Of a stretch of DNA of 64,000 nt, positions 55,101 through 62,937 are shown one piece after another (the stretch's first letter is position 1; the number at the start of each line of letters is the position of its first letter). Under the pieces are notes generated by a model, which had not been told where the DNA came from, ran no database searches, and worked only from the letters and a program-made list of their open reading frames with translations. The position numbers and the translations under genes are program-made. The stretch spans positions 1 through 64,000 of the forward strand of contig NZ_SMAG01000010.1 of NCBI RefSeq assembly GCF_004341825.1, given 5' to 3'. This stretch comes from Hazenella coriacea (lineage in GTDB: Bacteria > Bacillota > Bacilli > Thermoactinomycetales > Thermoactinomycetaceae).

Positions 55101-56635
55101 AAATGCTCCATTTCGCGCTCACGATCGATAGCTGGATTGGTAACTACAGCAACACTTTCTTTGATATAGTCGGGCAGATTTTGTCTCACTTTTGCCAGAG
55201 CGGCTAATGGTCCATCATGCCCCAAGGATCGGATCGGATCAACGCCTGTGTCAGCCATTTGCTTGACCATTTGGAGATGTTCTCGTTCCCAACCAAATGC
55301 TGCATAGGCTTGATCTGTAACAGATAAACACGTTGATGCTAACCCGTTTCCTTGCGGTGTAGTGATAAAGTCACGGAAATCGGAAATCTCCATTTGTGAA
55401 GTGGTTCGCTCCCAAACGAGTTGCTGTAGCTGATGATGGGGGATTAACTTAGCTGTAGGAGTCAATTGGACACCAATGGTTTCTCCAGGAGCCAGAGGTT
55501 TTGGCTCACTAACCATGTCCAATCCGGGAATAATCCCTTGTTCCGATGAGAAATAATAGGCTCGCTCACTTTCGATTTGCCAGAGTGGACGTAACCCTAA
55601 CGCATCCACACGGAAAGCACACTCATCGCCATAACGTGAAATAATTCCAGCTGGTCCCTGAGCAAAAGGTCCCCAGATTTGTCGATAGTACATATAAAGG
55701 TTTTGAAGGTGTTTCGGAAGTGATTTAATTTCGTTGATAATGGGTGGGAAGACCATTTCGATGGCCTCAAATAAACTATATTGATACTTGTGAATCAATG
55801 TTTCAATTAAACGATTGACATCTTGTGAGTCACTACTTTCTTCGGCAAGAGGAACTCCAATCATGAGAGCCTCATCACGTAATTTGCGGATTGTATTAAT
55901 CTCACCGTTATGTCCAAGAAGAGAGAATGGTTGAACTCGAAAAAAATTAGATAACGTGTTAGTTGAATAGCGGTTATGACCTAAGGTAACTAAGGATTGA
56001 AAGTCAGGGTCATGAAGATCGACAAAATAGAGAGGAAGTAGACTGGCAGCACCCATAAGCTTGTAGATTACGGTTTGCTCGCTAAAAGAGGCAACTTGAA
56101 TGGGAAAACGTTTTTCTGCTTCGATCACCCAATCGAAGCAACGACGAGTAAGTTGCTCAAACGACTCGGGGAGCAATCCAACCTGCCAAAAATGAGGTTC
56201 ATCAGCTTGAGCAATTGTTCCAAGTACCGAACTATTTACTTGGTCAAATTTTTCAGCTAAAATTTGGAACCTATGAGCTCTAAAGAGAGAGCGAATCTGG
56301 GACTTTACTTCCTCTGTCCCTAGTTCCAAGTTTTTAGGAAGAAACAGATGAGCGACAACAAAGTGAGGATCTTCGGCCAACTCAGCGGAGCATCCATTTG
56401 CGGCTAACTGCTTTGCCCATATTTTACGTGGAAGATCTGTAAGGATTCCGCATCCGTCCCCTTCGCCATTAATAAAACCAGAGCGGTGTTCCAACTTGAT
56501 TAACGCTTCAATGGTGTCCAACATATTTTGTTGTTTGGCAACTCCGTCTTTCTCGATGGTGGTAACAATTCCACAGCTGTCGTACTCTTCAGATAACAAA
56601 TCTTGAAAACGACCCAATTGAGAAATATTTGTCAT
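52175..56635 (-). CDS. gltB: Glutamate synthase large subunit
   Basis: GltB makes two glutamates from glutamine and 2-oxoglutarate. The 1486-residue protein begins with a 20-residue propeptide, then the amidotransferase nucleophile Cys21 (DSCGIV). It continues with the GATase domain (to about 400), a central domain, the FMN-binding barrel (about 800-1180), a 3Fe-4S site in CTTCRGCHLDTCHVG and the C-terminal GXGXG domain (about 1240-1430). The small subunit gltD is not adjacent. The Shine-Dalgarno sequence lies unusually far (22 bases) from the ATG. Confidence 0.96.
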   Translation of the reverse strand: MTNISQLGRFQDLLSEEYDSCGIVTTIEKDGVAKQQNMLDTIEALIKLEHRSGFINGEGDGCGILTDLPRKIWAKQLAANGCSAELAEDPHFVVAHLFLPKNLELGTEEVKSQIRSLFRAHRFQILAEKFDQVNSSVLGTIAQADEPHFWQVGLLPESFEQLTRRCFDWVIEAEKRFPIQVASFSEQTVIYKLMGAASLLPLYFVDLHDPDFQSLVTLGHNRYSTNTLSNFFRVQPFSLLGHNGEINTIRKLRDEALMIGVPLAEESSDSQDVNRLIETLIHKYQYSLFEAIEMVFPPIINEIKSLPKHLQNLYMYYRQIWGPFAQGPAGIISRYGDECAFRVDALGLRPLWQIESERAYYFSSEQGIIPGLDMVSEPKPLAPGETIGVQLTPTAKLIPHHQLQQLVWERTTSQMEISDFRDFITTPQGNGLASTCLSVTDQAYAAFGWEREHLQMVKQMADTGVDPIRSLGHDGPLAALAKVRQNLPDYIKESVAVVTNPAIDREREMEHFSTRVVIGQRPVLQSPTEQKATRIELPSPILLEGPHAAEVCNQCLTLSFDDLVQFFNQKNQVTKLSLTYSPATGIQQRLTELAEEAKSAVINGTTLLVFDDEECHQQNSLYLDPYLALSKVDLALKHTTQSEGQNLRRSVSIVLRSGAIRNLHDLAIAIGLGADAISPYLMFATIQEKEALSSVHLYQALYKGLEKIVSTLGIHELRGYSRLFSSIGLHSEIADLLQIVNYCGTDKAGLSWDQLEKDAEERMADFHSEQAKPARLFHLWPRIWKSIGQLAQGSISYEDFALKLHELERDSPISLRHLSDFRFSETNHIHPDDVDCSIGHHDLPFVISSMSFGSQNEVAFRAYAEAAERLNMVSLNGEGGEIKDMLGKYPHTRGHQIASGRFGVNIELANSANLLEIKIGQGAKPGEGGHLPGKKVSEKVAAARNATPGNDLISPSNNHDIYSIEDLAQIITELKTANPFAKVIVKVPVVPNIGTISVGIAKAGADIITLSGFDGGTGAARVHALQHVGLPVEIGVKAAHNALLEAGIRHQVEIWADGGLKSALDVIKIICLGANRVGFGTLAMLAIGCTTCRGCHLDTCHVGIATQVETVAEAEEHGFRRFVPRELDRSIEGLTQLFTTLSKEIQRITAQLGFTRTQDLVGRSDLLIQTREQERLDLSDLLQVSSIESSITPTMISAGLEENHLPHSHRNEAPTSYTGIHSAHRVLVSDLSSQRVRHRLDGSYRSLPPTSLEYLNGSIPGNGFAAFHADGIQVTVHGGAQDGVAKTAFGGKVAILKSPNKKLKWMNGSVGKGFCYGAQQGLFIVQGDADSRAGIRLSGADLIIAGELKEPLRDDLGMIANRANIKGFAFEYMTNGRAVVLGDPGPWICSGMTGGVVYLRLQPQLGLDQEAIQRRIAKAAKVALGPLYDQGVQDLQELLNAYLVELIASGQLSTAQQIQLLLENLSDHFVQIIPVQQQADPSISTE

Positions 56636-56776
56636 AGGAACGGTCAGGGTTGACCTTTCACCTCCGATAAAAGAATCATTTACAAATCATTGATACTCCT
56701 TGGATCAATATGCTACTCATATGACTATATAGAGGAGTATATTAAATAGAATAACATGAATTTTTTACGCAAACAA
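56636..56776 (-). promoter_or_regulatory. gltB promoter and leader
   Basis: On the minus strand TTGTTT (56776-56771) and TATTCT (56753-56748) are 17 bases apart. The leader begins with an inverted repeat ATACTCCT...AGGAGTAT (56740-56693). The second arm forms an AAGGAG site followed by ATG ATT TGT AAA TGA, a four-codon frame. Then GGAGGTGA is separated from the gltB ATG by a GGTCA/TGACC hairpin. The layout suggests post-transcriptional control, which is inference. Confidence 0.55.
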
Positions 56777-56884
56777 GATTGAATTAACATTTTTATTTAT
56801 CATAACGTTTATTTATACGATGTGCTTTTTCTTTGGAAGTGTGTATATATGCGTTAAATTAAAGAGGAAGAAGGAATTCATAAA

Positions 56885-56896
56885 GAAAGCGCTTTC
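56885..56896. promoter_or_regulatory. Candidate catabolite-responsive element (cre)
   Basis: GAAAGCGCTTTC is a perfect 12-base palindrome; with its flanks, AGAAAGCGCTTTCA, it matches the CcpA cre consensus TGNAANCGNWNNCA except for the first base. It lies about 145 bases upstream of the predicted gltB transcription start and downstream of the CPBP gene, so its target is uncertain. Confidence 0.5.
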
Positions 56897-56943
56897 ATTT
56901 CTGTTTTTATAATTATAAACTAATTATAAAAAAATACATCAAA

Positions 56944-56984
56944 AACGCTCCTCTCGTCAACTTCAACAGAGGAGCGTTTTATGC
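56944..56984 (-). terminator. Terminator of the CPBP gene
   Basis: AAACGCTCCTCT pairs with AGAGGAGCGTTT around a 13-base loop. On the minus strand it is followed by TTTTGATGTATTTTTTT. It lies about 35 bases past the stop codon. Confidence 0.88.
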
Positions 56985-57019
56985 TTCAATAAGTAGGCTT
57001 CCTAATTCATAAATTCCGA

Positions 57020-58027
57020 TTACCAATAATTTAGAATATCAAACACCAAAAAAGTCGTATTTAAAACCATATGTAACAGGATCGGAGCCCATAAGCTTTG
57101 ATATAAATGTCGGAAAATAGCAAATACGATCCCTGAAATAAACAAAGGAGCAAATAACGGAATGTCTACATGATCCAGTGCAAAAATAAATGAAGGGATC
57201 AGAATCCCAATCAAGGCTCCCCAACGCTTCGTAAATAGTTGTTGATAGAAACCTCGATATAAAATCTCTTCATTGATGGGGCCAATGACTCCAATGCATA
57301 ACCACTGTACAAGAATATACGCCCAACCTTTTTCGATCGAATGTTGAATATCTTCTTCAATCGAGTTCATTCGTTCTGACCCAAGATCTAGAGAAAAAAG
57401 TTGGCTCACGGCTTCCGTAATGACCCCATCGACAATGAAATAAATAAAAAAGTAGCCTGAGATCGTAAACAAAGGAAGAAGGAACCACAGCCATCGAAAT
57501 GGGATTTGAATGCGAAATCCGATCACAGAGAATCGTCCCCAAAATAAGGCAATTGCTGTAACTAAATAAGAGATATCTATGAAGAATTGAAAAAAGGTAT
57601 TAATAATATAAGGATCAATCGAAATGACATTTAAAACACTAAGCAGATAAAAAAAGACGAGATAAATAATCTGATTCCAAGCAAGATAGTAGACCAAATC
57701 TTTAAGAGATAGATAGGGTTGAAGATGAGCTTCATATGAAAATAAAGTCAAGAATCCAAATAAGAGAAACGATAGAGTAGCGGCGAGGCTAAGGAGATCC
57801 ATGAACGAAAAAGTGACACTATACCATAAAGGTAGATAATCTGTGAATTGAATCAACCATGTATTTTGATCCGTTTTTGTCCACTCAAATAAACCAAAAT
57901 TGATTAAGCGTTGTGCTAAATGAATAATAAATAAAACCCATGCACTAAGGTCTCGAAGTTGATGAAAGCGATTTTTAGGCTGTTGAACTGATAAAGAGTG
58001 CGTGGTTGAAAGGGTTATTTGTGTCAT
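57020..58027 (-). CDS. CPBP family intramembrane metalloprotease
   Basis: A 335-residue membrane protein with about eight transmembrane helices. The C-terminal CAAX protease/bacteriocin-processing domain has motif 1 NEEILYRGFY (about 256-265), motif 2 FALDHVD and motif 3 LLHMVLN, giving the Glu-Glu, His and His residues of this metalloprotease class. Substrate is unknown; members act on membrane proteins, peptides or sporulation regulators. The ATG follows AGAGGTAG. Single gene with a terminator. Confidence 0.92.
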   Translation of the reverse strand: MTQITLSTTHSLSVQQPKNRFHQLRDLSAWVLFIIHLAQRLINFGLFEWTKTDQNTWLIQFTDYLPLWYSVTFSFMDLLSLAATLSFLLFGFLTLFSYEAHLQPYLSLKDLVYYLAWNQIIYLVFFYLLSVLNVISIDPYIINTFFQFFIDISYLVTAIALFWGRFSVIGFRIQIPFRWLWFLLPLFTISGYFFIYFIVDGVITEAVSQLFSLDLGSERMNSIEEDIQHSIEKGWAYILVQWLCIGVIGPINEEILYRGFYQQLFTKRWGALIGILIPSFIFALDHVDIPLFAPLFISGIVFAIFRHLYQSLWAPILLHMVLNTTFLVFDILNYW

Positions 58028-58142
58028 ATCTACCTCTTAGATGAAAGATTTTTGAAAATCGGGTGATAAATTTATCTTAATCAACGAATTATTTAAATAC
58101 AACGGAAAAATAAAGAGACTCTAGAATACAATTATCTCTAAA

Positions 58143-58178
58143 TAAAAACTAGCTCTTCAATATTTGAAGAGCTAGTCA
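58143..58178 (-). terminator. Terminator of the gsaB-globin unit
   Basis: GACTAGCTCTTCAAATATT and its complement form a strong hairpin on the minus strand, followed by TTTTTATTT, about 10 bases after the globin stop. Confidence 0.9.
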
Positions 58179-58186
58179 GACTTGAA

Positions 58187-58570
58187 CTATTTTTCCTGTT
58201 GATTGATCATGTGATGAGCAGACATGACCAAACGACTCCAGATCTGCTCCCGTTCTAATCCTGAAATCCCCACTTCATCGAGTGCTTCATGCATGCAAGA
58301 CAACCATGCTTCAGCACGTGCCGGGGTAATAGGAAAGGGTAAATGTCTGGCTCGAAGCATAGGATGGCCGTACTCATTGGTATATAATGGAGGGCCGCCG
58401 AAAAACTGAGTCAGGAAAAGGTATTGCTTTTCCATCACAGGTTGAATATCTTCAGGGAAGATCGTCTTTAGTAATGGATGAGCCTGAACTCTAGGATAAA
58501 AAGCTTCTACCAATTGTCTAACTTTTTCAGCACCACCAATACGTTCGTAGATGGTGATTTTTTCATTCAT
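58187..58570 (-). CDS. Truncated haemoglobin, group II (YjbI/trHbO type)
   Basis: A 127-residue globin of the 2-on-2 fold. The B10 Tyr is in VEAFYPRV, FFGGPPLYTNEYGHPMLR is the typical CD/E region, the proximal His is in RARHLPF and Trp-G8 is in EAWLSCM. Such proteins bind oxygen, take part in peroxide or nitric oxide chemistry, or supply oxygen to the respiratory chain. The ATG follows AAGGAG at 8 bases. It is 14 bases downstream of gsaB and likely in the same transcript. Confidence 0.95.
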   Translation of the reverse strand: MNEKITIYERIGGAEKVRQLVEAFYPRVQAHPLLKTIFPEDIQPVMEKQYLFLTQFFGGPPLYTNEYGHPMLRARHLPFPITPARAEAWLSCMHEALDEVGISGLEREQIWSRLVMSAHHMINQQEK

Positions 58571-58584
58571 TTGATCGCTCCTTG

Positions 58585-59883
58585 CTACTTACCCTGTGAC
58601 ATTCTTTTAAAAGATCGTTCTACTGCACGGATTGTAAATTGAATGTCTTCATCAGAATGGGTCGTGGTTAAGAACCAAGCTTCATATTTAGAGGGAGCTA
58701 GATAAACACCTTCTTCCAACATCAAACGGAAGAATTGCCCAAATAGCTCTCCGTCTGCTTGTTGTGCGTCTTCATAATTTACCACAGGCTGATCAGTGAA
58801 GTATACTGCAAAAGCCCCACCCATACGGTTAAGGGTAATGGTAATATTGTACTTTTTGGCTAATTCTTCAATGGCGTCAGCGAGCGTACGACCCATCTCA
58901 TCAAGTCGTTCATAAGTTCCAGGTTGAGCAAGTGTTTCCAAACATGCGATTCCAGCTGCAATCGATAAGGGATTTCCTGCCATGGTTCCAGCCTGATACA
59001 TCGGACCCATCGGAGCCACTTGATCCATGATTTTTTTACTGCCACCATAAGCACCAATCGGGAGTCCACCACCCATGATCTTACCTAATGCAGTTAAATC
59101 AGGTTCTACATCGAAGAGTGTCTGGATTGCACCATAGTGGAAACGGAATCCTGTGATCACTTCATCAAAGATGACTAGTGCACCTGCTTGGTGAGCCCTT
59201 GTTTTGACTTGATTGAGGAAATCAGGAGCTGGAGGTACAATTCCAAAGTTACCCACTAAAGGCTCAACTAATACCCCAGCAATTTGATCTCCCCAAGCAT
59301 CTAACGCTTGTTGGAAAGCATCTAAATCGTTATATGGAACTGTAATGACTTCTTGTGCAAGACTAGGTGGAATACCAGCACTATCGGGAATTCCAAGTGT
59401 TGAGGGACCAGAGCCCGCAGCGACAAGTACTAAATCAGAATGACCATGGTAGCATCCTGCAAATTTAAGAATTTTATTACGCCCTGTATAAGCACGGGCC
59501 AAACGGATTGTTGTCATGACAGCTTCAGTTCCACTATTAACAAAGCGAATTTGTTCCATGGATGGAATCGCTTCACGTAACATCTGTGCTAAACGTACTT
59601 CTTTTTCCGTAGGTGTTCCATATAATACACCATGACTAGCAGTCTCGATAATCGCAGCTGTCACATGTGGATGAGCATGACCTAGAATGATGGGACCAAA
59701 TGCAGCGAGATAGTCAATATAACGATTGCCATCTTCATCCCAAAAATAGGGTCCTTGTGCTTTTTTCATAAATACAGGGGTTCCATTGCCAACAGCACGA
59801 AAAGAACGTGATGGGCTATTTACCCCCCCGACGATTACATCTAAAGCTTCTTGATATAATTGTTTTGAACGTTGTAATTCCAA
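58585..59883 (-). CDS. gsaB: Glutamate-1-semialdehyde 2,1-aminomutase, GsaB type
   Basis: This PLP enzyme makes 5-aminolevulinate for tetrapyrrole synthesis. The 432-residue protein follows the B. subtilis GsaB paralogue rather than Hem[39 protein letters not shown] and TMAGNP. The PLP Lys is in [19 protein letters not shown] at 59883 is 8 bases from AAAGGAGAGG; the open frame to 59916 precedes the site. In B. subtilis gsaB lies next to ygaD. Here it heads a unit with a truncated haemoglobin. Confidence 0.94.
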   Translation of the reverse strand: MELQRSKQLYQEALDVIVGGVNSPSRSFRAVGNGTPVFMKKAQGPYFWDEDGNRYIDYLAAFGPIILGHAHPHVTAAIIETASHGVLYGTPTEKEVRLAQMLREAIPSMEQIRFVNSGTEAVMTTIRLARAYTGRNKILKFAGCYHGHSDLVLVAAGSGPSTLGIPDSAGIPPSLAQEVITVPYNDLDAFQQALDAWGDQIAGVLVEPLVGNFGIVPPAPDFLNQVKTRAHQAGALVIFDEVITGFRFHYGAIQTLFDVEPDLTALGKIMGGGLPIGAYGGSKKIMDQVAPMGPMYQAGTMAGNPLSIAAGIACLETLAQPGTYERLDEMGRTLADAIEELAKKYNITITLNRMGGAFAVYFTDQPVVNYEDAQQADGELFGQFFRLMLEEGVYLAPSKYEAWFLTTTHSDEDIQFTIRAVERSFKRMSQGK

Positions 59884-60171
59884 GAAAAAGTCCTCTCCTT
59901 TCTTTACCAAAGACAATTGTACCGATGTTTTTTAAAAAATCATAGGGGAATGTAAAAGAGTTCTTCGATAGTCAGTTGTTTCTTGATTTTAACTTGTGAT
60001 ATTCTGAAAATGGTAACGTATGATCTTGTGGGGTCAAGCACTTTATATTCTAAAGTTTGTTGCATATATAGATCAACTTATCATTTGTTTAAAAGTGATA
60101 TGTGATGGTAATTGCAACTGCCTAGTTCTAGAAATTTCTACTGCAACAGAAATAAGTGGAGGCGAGGAAGA

Positions 60172-62076
60172 TTGTCGTTATTTAATGTGGGGGAAAAATA
60201 TAGAAACTCATACACCATCGAACATGTGGTTCCATTTTTCGATGGTGAGCTAGCCATTTCTCACTTGGATTCAAAGAGGTATTACTTGCAATCTGCCCAC
60301 TTAAAAAAACAGGCTCCCTCCCGGGCAATCCAGCAATATCGTTCATTAAATCATCCTCTAGTTATACCTTTTACTGAAGTTTATACTGAAGATCGCTCCC
60401 TAGTTTTTATTCGACCTTATTGTTCGATTAAGCCATTACATGAAGTTGTGATGAAAGAAGACATAGCAGAAGATACCATTGTTCAATGGGGTAAACAACT
60501 CTTGTTACTTGCTGCTGAGCTGAAAACGAAAGCGATGCCTATGTATTTACTCACGGACCCGAGAAATATAGGTCTTGATGAAGAAACTGATGAGTTGAAA
60601 GTTCTCTTCTGTGGGGTAGAACATATCACAGCTCTTCGATCGACACTTGATTGGGGAACTTTTTTCTATAGCTTGGTTAGTAAAGAACATTTAGAAGGAC
60701 CCATTGATAAGGTTCCCAATGATTTAGAGGGTTCCAAACATTTACATCGGCTCATTCAAAAAAGCTTACAAAATAACTCCATTGATTCGATTTTGTCACA
60801 TATTGAAGTTTATGAGAAGAAGCGAAAGAAAGGTGGGATTCTCGATTTTCTCTTAGGTGGAGGAAAAAAAGAGAAAGAATCTTCGAATGAAGCGACACTA
60901 AATGAAGATGCCCAAAATTCTTCTCCTTCAATAGAACCCCCAAGCACACTCCCTTCTCGACCTGAACAGATCGTTGGACCTGAGCCCACTTTAGCAGACC
61001 CACGCAAAAGTACTGATGTGGAGTATTTAGACAAATTACGTCGAGAGCTAGAGCGAAAGCAGCAGGAAGAGATCGAACGCCAGCGGCTGCAAATGGAATT
61101 GGAAATGGAACGCCAACGACAGGAATTTCTAAAAGAATTGGAAAAAGAGCGAGGCATTCGGGAGCGCTTGGAGCAGGAACGCTTAAAACAAAAACGTTTG
61201 GAGCAAACAAGTACAAGCGAAAACGATGTAGAACAAGAGAGCTTGGAGCAAGAGAGCTTGGAGCAAGAGAGCTTGGAGCAAGAGAGCTTGGAGCAAGAAC
61301 GTTTGGAGCAAGAACGCTTGGAGCAAGAACGTTTGGAGCAAGAACGTTTGGAGCAAGAACGTTTGGAGCGAGAACGCTTGGAACAAGAACGTTTGGAGCA
61401 AGAGCGTTTGGAGCAAGAGCGTTTGGAACAAGAACGTTTGGAGCAAGAGCGTTTGGAACAAGAGCGTTTGGAGCAAGAGCGTTTGGAGCAAGAGCGTTTG
61501 GAACAAGAACGTTTGGAACGAGAGCGTTTGGAGCAAGAACGCTTGGAACGAGAGCGTTTGGAGCAAGAACGCTTGGAGCAAGAACGTTTGGAACGTGAAC
61601 GTCGGGAATGGGAGCGTCGCGAACGAGAACGTTTGAAACGTGAATTAAAGGAAAAGATGAGTTTGGAACTAGAGAAGTTAAGGGATGAACGTCTGGAATG
61701 GGAACGCCGTGAACAGGAGCGTATGGAGCAGGCACGTTTATCATTTGAAAATCGAGAACGTGCTTTGATTGAGAAATTAGAATTACAGCTTTCACAAATT
61801 GAAGTGTCTTTTCCGCTTCAAAGTGAAAATCCGAAACAAATAGATTCTCTAGAAAAAATGAAAGATGAATTATACGGGGAGAAATCCAAAGAATTGCAAC
61901 CCTTGAGTGATGGGAATTCTTTGCAAAACTTAAATTCTTTTGCCCAACCCAATTCATCAGTTGAATCGGGCATTGCCAAACAAGAGGAAAATCAGCGAGC
62001 TAAAGAAAGTGAAGAACATGCACGTTTAGCTAGACAATTTGAAGAATACATGAAACAAATGTATAAAAACAATTAA
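60172..62076 (+). CDS. Pseudokinase-like protein with long charged helical repeat
   Basis: A 634-residue soluble protein that I do not recognise as a named family. Residues 1-220 read like a degenerate protein-kinase fold: [14 protein letters not shown] (125-138) aligns with HRDLKPENILLDEE but lacks the catalytic Asp and Lys, and the DFG position reads FCG. A basic/glycine linker and a low-complexity Ser/Pro/Glu part (220-300) follow. Residues about 305-560 are charged helix, including 25 tandem pentapeptides of EQERL type. The C-terminal 75 residues are polar. TTG at 60172 is 9 bases from GGAGG. Two spo0M genes follow. Confidence 0.85.
   Translation: MSLFNVGEKYRNSYTIEHVVPFFDGELAISHLDSKRYYLQSAHLKKQAPSRAIQQYRSLNHPLVIPFTEVYTEDRSLVFIRPYCSIKPLHEVVMKEDIAEDTIVQWGKQLLLLAAELKTKAMPMYLLTDPRNIGLDEETDELKVLFCGVEHITALRSTLDWGTFFYSLVSKEHLEGPIDKVPNDLEGSKHLHRLIQKSLQNNSIDSILSHIEVYEKKRKKGGILDFLLGGGKKEKESSNEATLNEDAQNSSPSIEPPSTLPSRPEQIVGPEPTLADPRKSTDVEYLDKLRRELERKQQEEIERQRLQMELEMERQRQEFLKELEKERGIRERLEQERLKQKRLEQTSTSENDVEQESLEQESLEQESLEQESLEQERLEQERLEQERLEQERLEQERLERERLEQERLEQERLEQERLEQERLEQERLEQERLEQERLEQERLEQERLERERLEQERLERERLEQERLEQERLERERREWERRERERLKRELKEKMSLELEKLRDERLEWERREQERMEQARLSFENRERALIEKLELQLSQIEVSFPLQSENPKQIDSLEKMKDELYGEKSKELQPLSDGNSLQNLNSFAQPNSSVESGIAKQEENQRAKESEEHARLARQFEEYMKQMYKNN
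61231..61605 (+). repeat. Minisatellite: 25 tandem 15-bp units
   Basis: Twenty-five consecutive 15-base units of the type GAGCAAGAACGTTTG encode (EQERL)n with four EQESL units at the start and ERERL variants. The unit is a multiple of three, so copy-number changes by slippage would keep the frame. Sequence variants among the units (GAG/GAA, CAA/CGA, AAC/AGC, CGT/CGC) are at third positions or E-Q/R changes, suggesting selection on the encoded helix. Confidence 0.97.
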
Positions 62077-62081
62077 ATAGG

Positions 62082-62140
62082 TGTAGCGGTGGAAATGTAG
62101 AGCTCATTTCTATAGGACTTACCGCTACCTTTTATCTCTA
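62082..62140 (+). terminator. Hairpin between the pseudokinase and first spo0M gene
   Basis: GTAGCGGT pairs with ACCGCTAC, with an inner GAAATG/CATTTC stem, followed by CTTTTAT. It may terminate partially; the T run is short, so spo0M could still receive read-through. Confidence 0.65.
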
Positions 62141-62175
62141 CTTTTTTGGGTCAGAGACACAAAGGAGTGATCTGA

Positions 62176-62919
62176 TTGGTATTTTTTAAAGCATTAGCTA
62201 GTTTAGGTGTTGGAGCTGCCACGATTGATACAAAGTTAGAAGGAACACAATTCTTCCCAGGGGATACTGTGAATGGAGAAGTATTTATTCGTGGGGGACA
62301 AGCAGAGCAACAAGTAGATGAGATTTACCTTTACTTGGTTGTAGATATTTCGAAAAATGATAAAAAAACCGCTCATGTATTGAAAAGTTATCATTTATCC
62401 ACTTCATTTCTGATTGAAGCGAATGGGAGTCATAGTGTGCCTTTTAAAATTAAGTTACCTCTAGAAACTCCCATGTCAAGTGGAGCTTTTCCTGTGTATT
62501 TAAAAACGGGACTAGATATCAAAATGGCGATTGATCCAAGTGATACAGATCGAATTGAAGTCTTACCTACTCCGTATGTGCAAAAAGTATTACAGCAATT
62601 TGAAGATGCTGGATTTGTCTTATATCAAATTCACAATGAGTTTGATGATCAGTGTGATCCACCTTTCTTTCAAATGCTCAAATATAAGCCGACGGGTTCA
62701 TATCATGGATTTGTGGACGAAATGATCATTTATATTAATCATAATGGTAATGAAGTGAATATGGATGTTGAGATGAACCGTTCTGCGAGATTTTTACGGA
62801 GTAATTTCCACTGGTCCATAGATGACCCTGAAGGTACTCTACATGTAAACGATGAACATATTTATCAAGATCCTGTAGACAAAATACAAGATATGTTAAA
62901 TAGAAAAACACTGTCATAG
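62176..62919 (+). CDS. spo0M: Spo0M family sporulation-control protein, copy 1
   Basis: A 247-residue protein of the Spo0M family, which has an arrestin-like beta-sandwich fold and affects sporulation stage 0 and the cytoskeleton in Bacillus. FFKALASLGVGAATIDTKLE, VNGEVFIRGGQAEQQVDEIYLYL and PVYLKTGLDIKMAIDPSD are hallmark segments. TTG at 62176 is 8 bases from AAGGAG. It is 18 bases upstream of a second copy, so both are probably co-transcribed. Confidence 0.95.
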   Translation: MVFFKALASLGVGAATIDTKLEGTQFFPGDTVNGEVFIRGGQAEQQVDEIYLYLVVDISKNDKKTAHVLKSYHLSTSFLIEANGSHSVPFKIKLPLETPMSSGAFPVYLKTGLDIKMAIDPSDTDRIEVLPTPYVQKVLQQFEDAGFVLYQIHNEFDDQCDPPFFQMLKYKPTGSYHGFVDEMIIYINHNGNEVNMDVEMNRSARFLRSNFHWSIDDPEGTLHVNDEHIYQDPVDKIQDMLNRKTLS

Positions 62920-62937
62920 GTAGGGAGAGTTGAATGA

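Noticed and set aside
60752-61957. A 401-codon minus-strand open frame with Val/Leu-Ala-Pro-Asn repeats
   Set aside because: It is the antisense shadow of the EQERL minisatellite; a tandem repeat with unit length divisible by three keeps several frames open. No ribosome binding site and an implausible composition.
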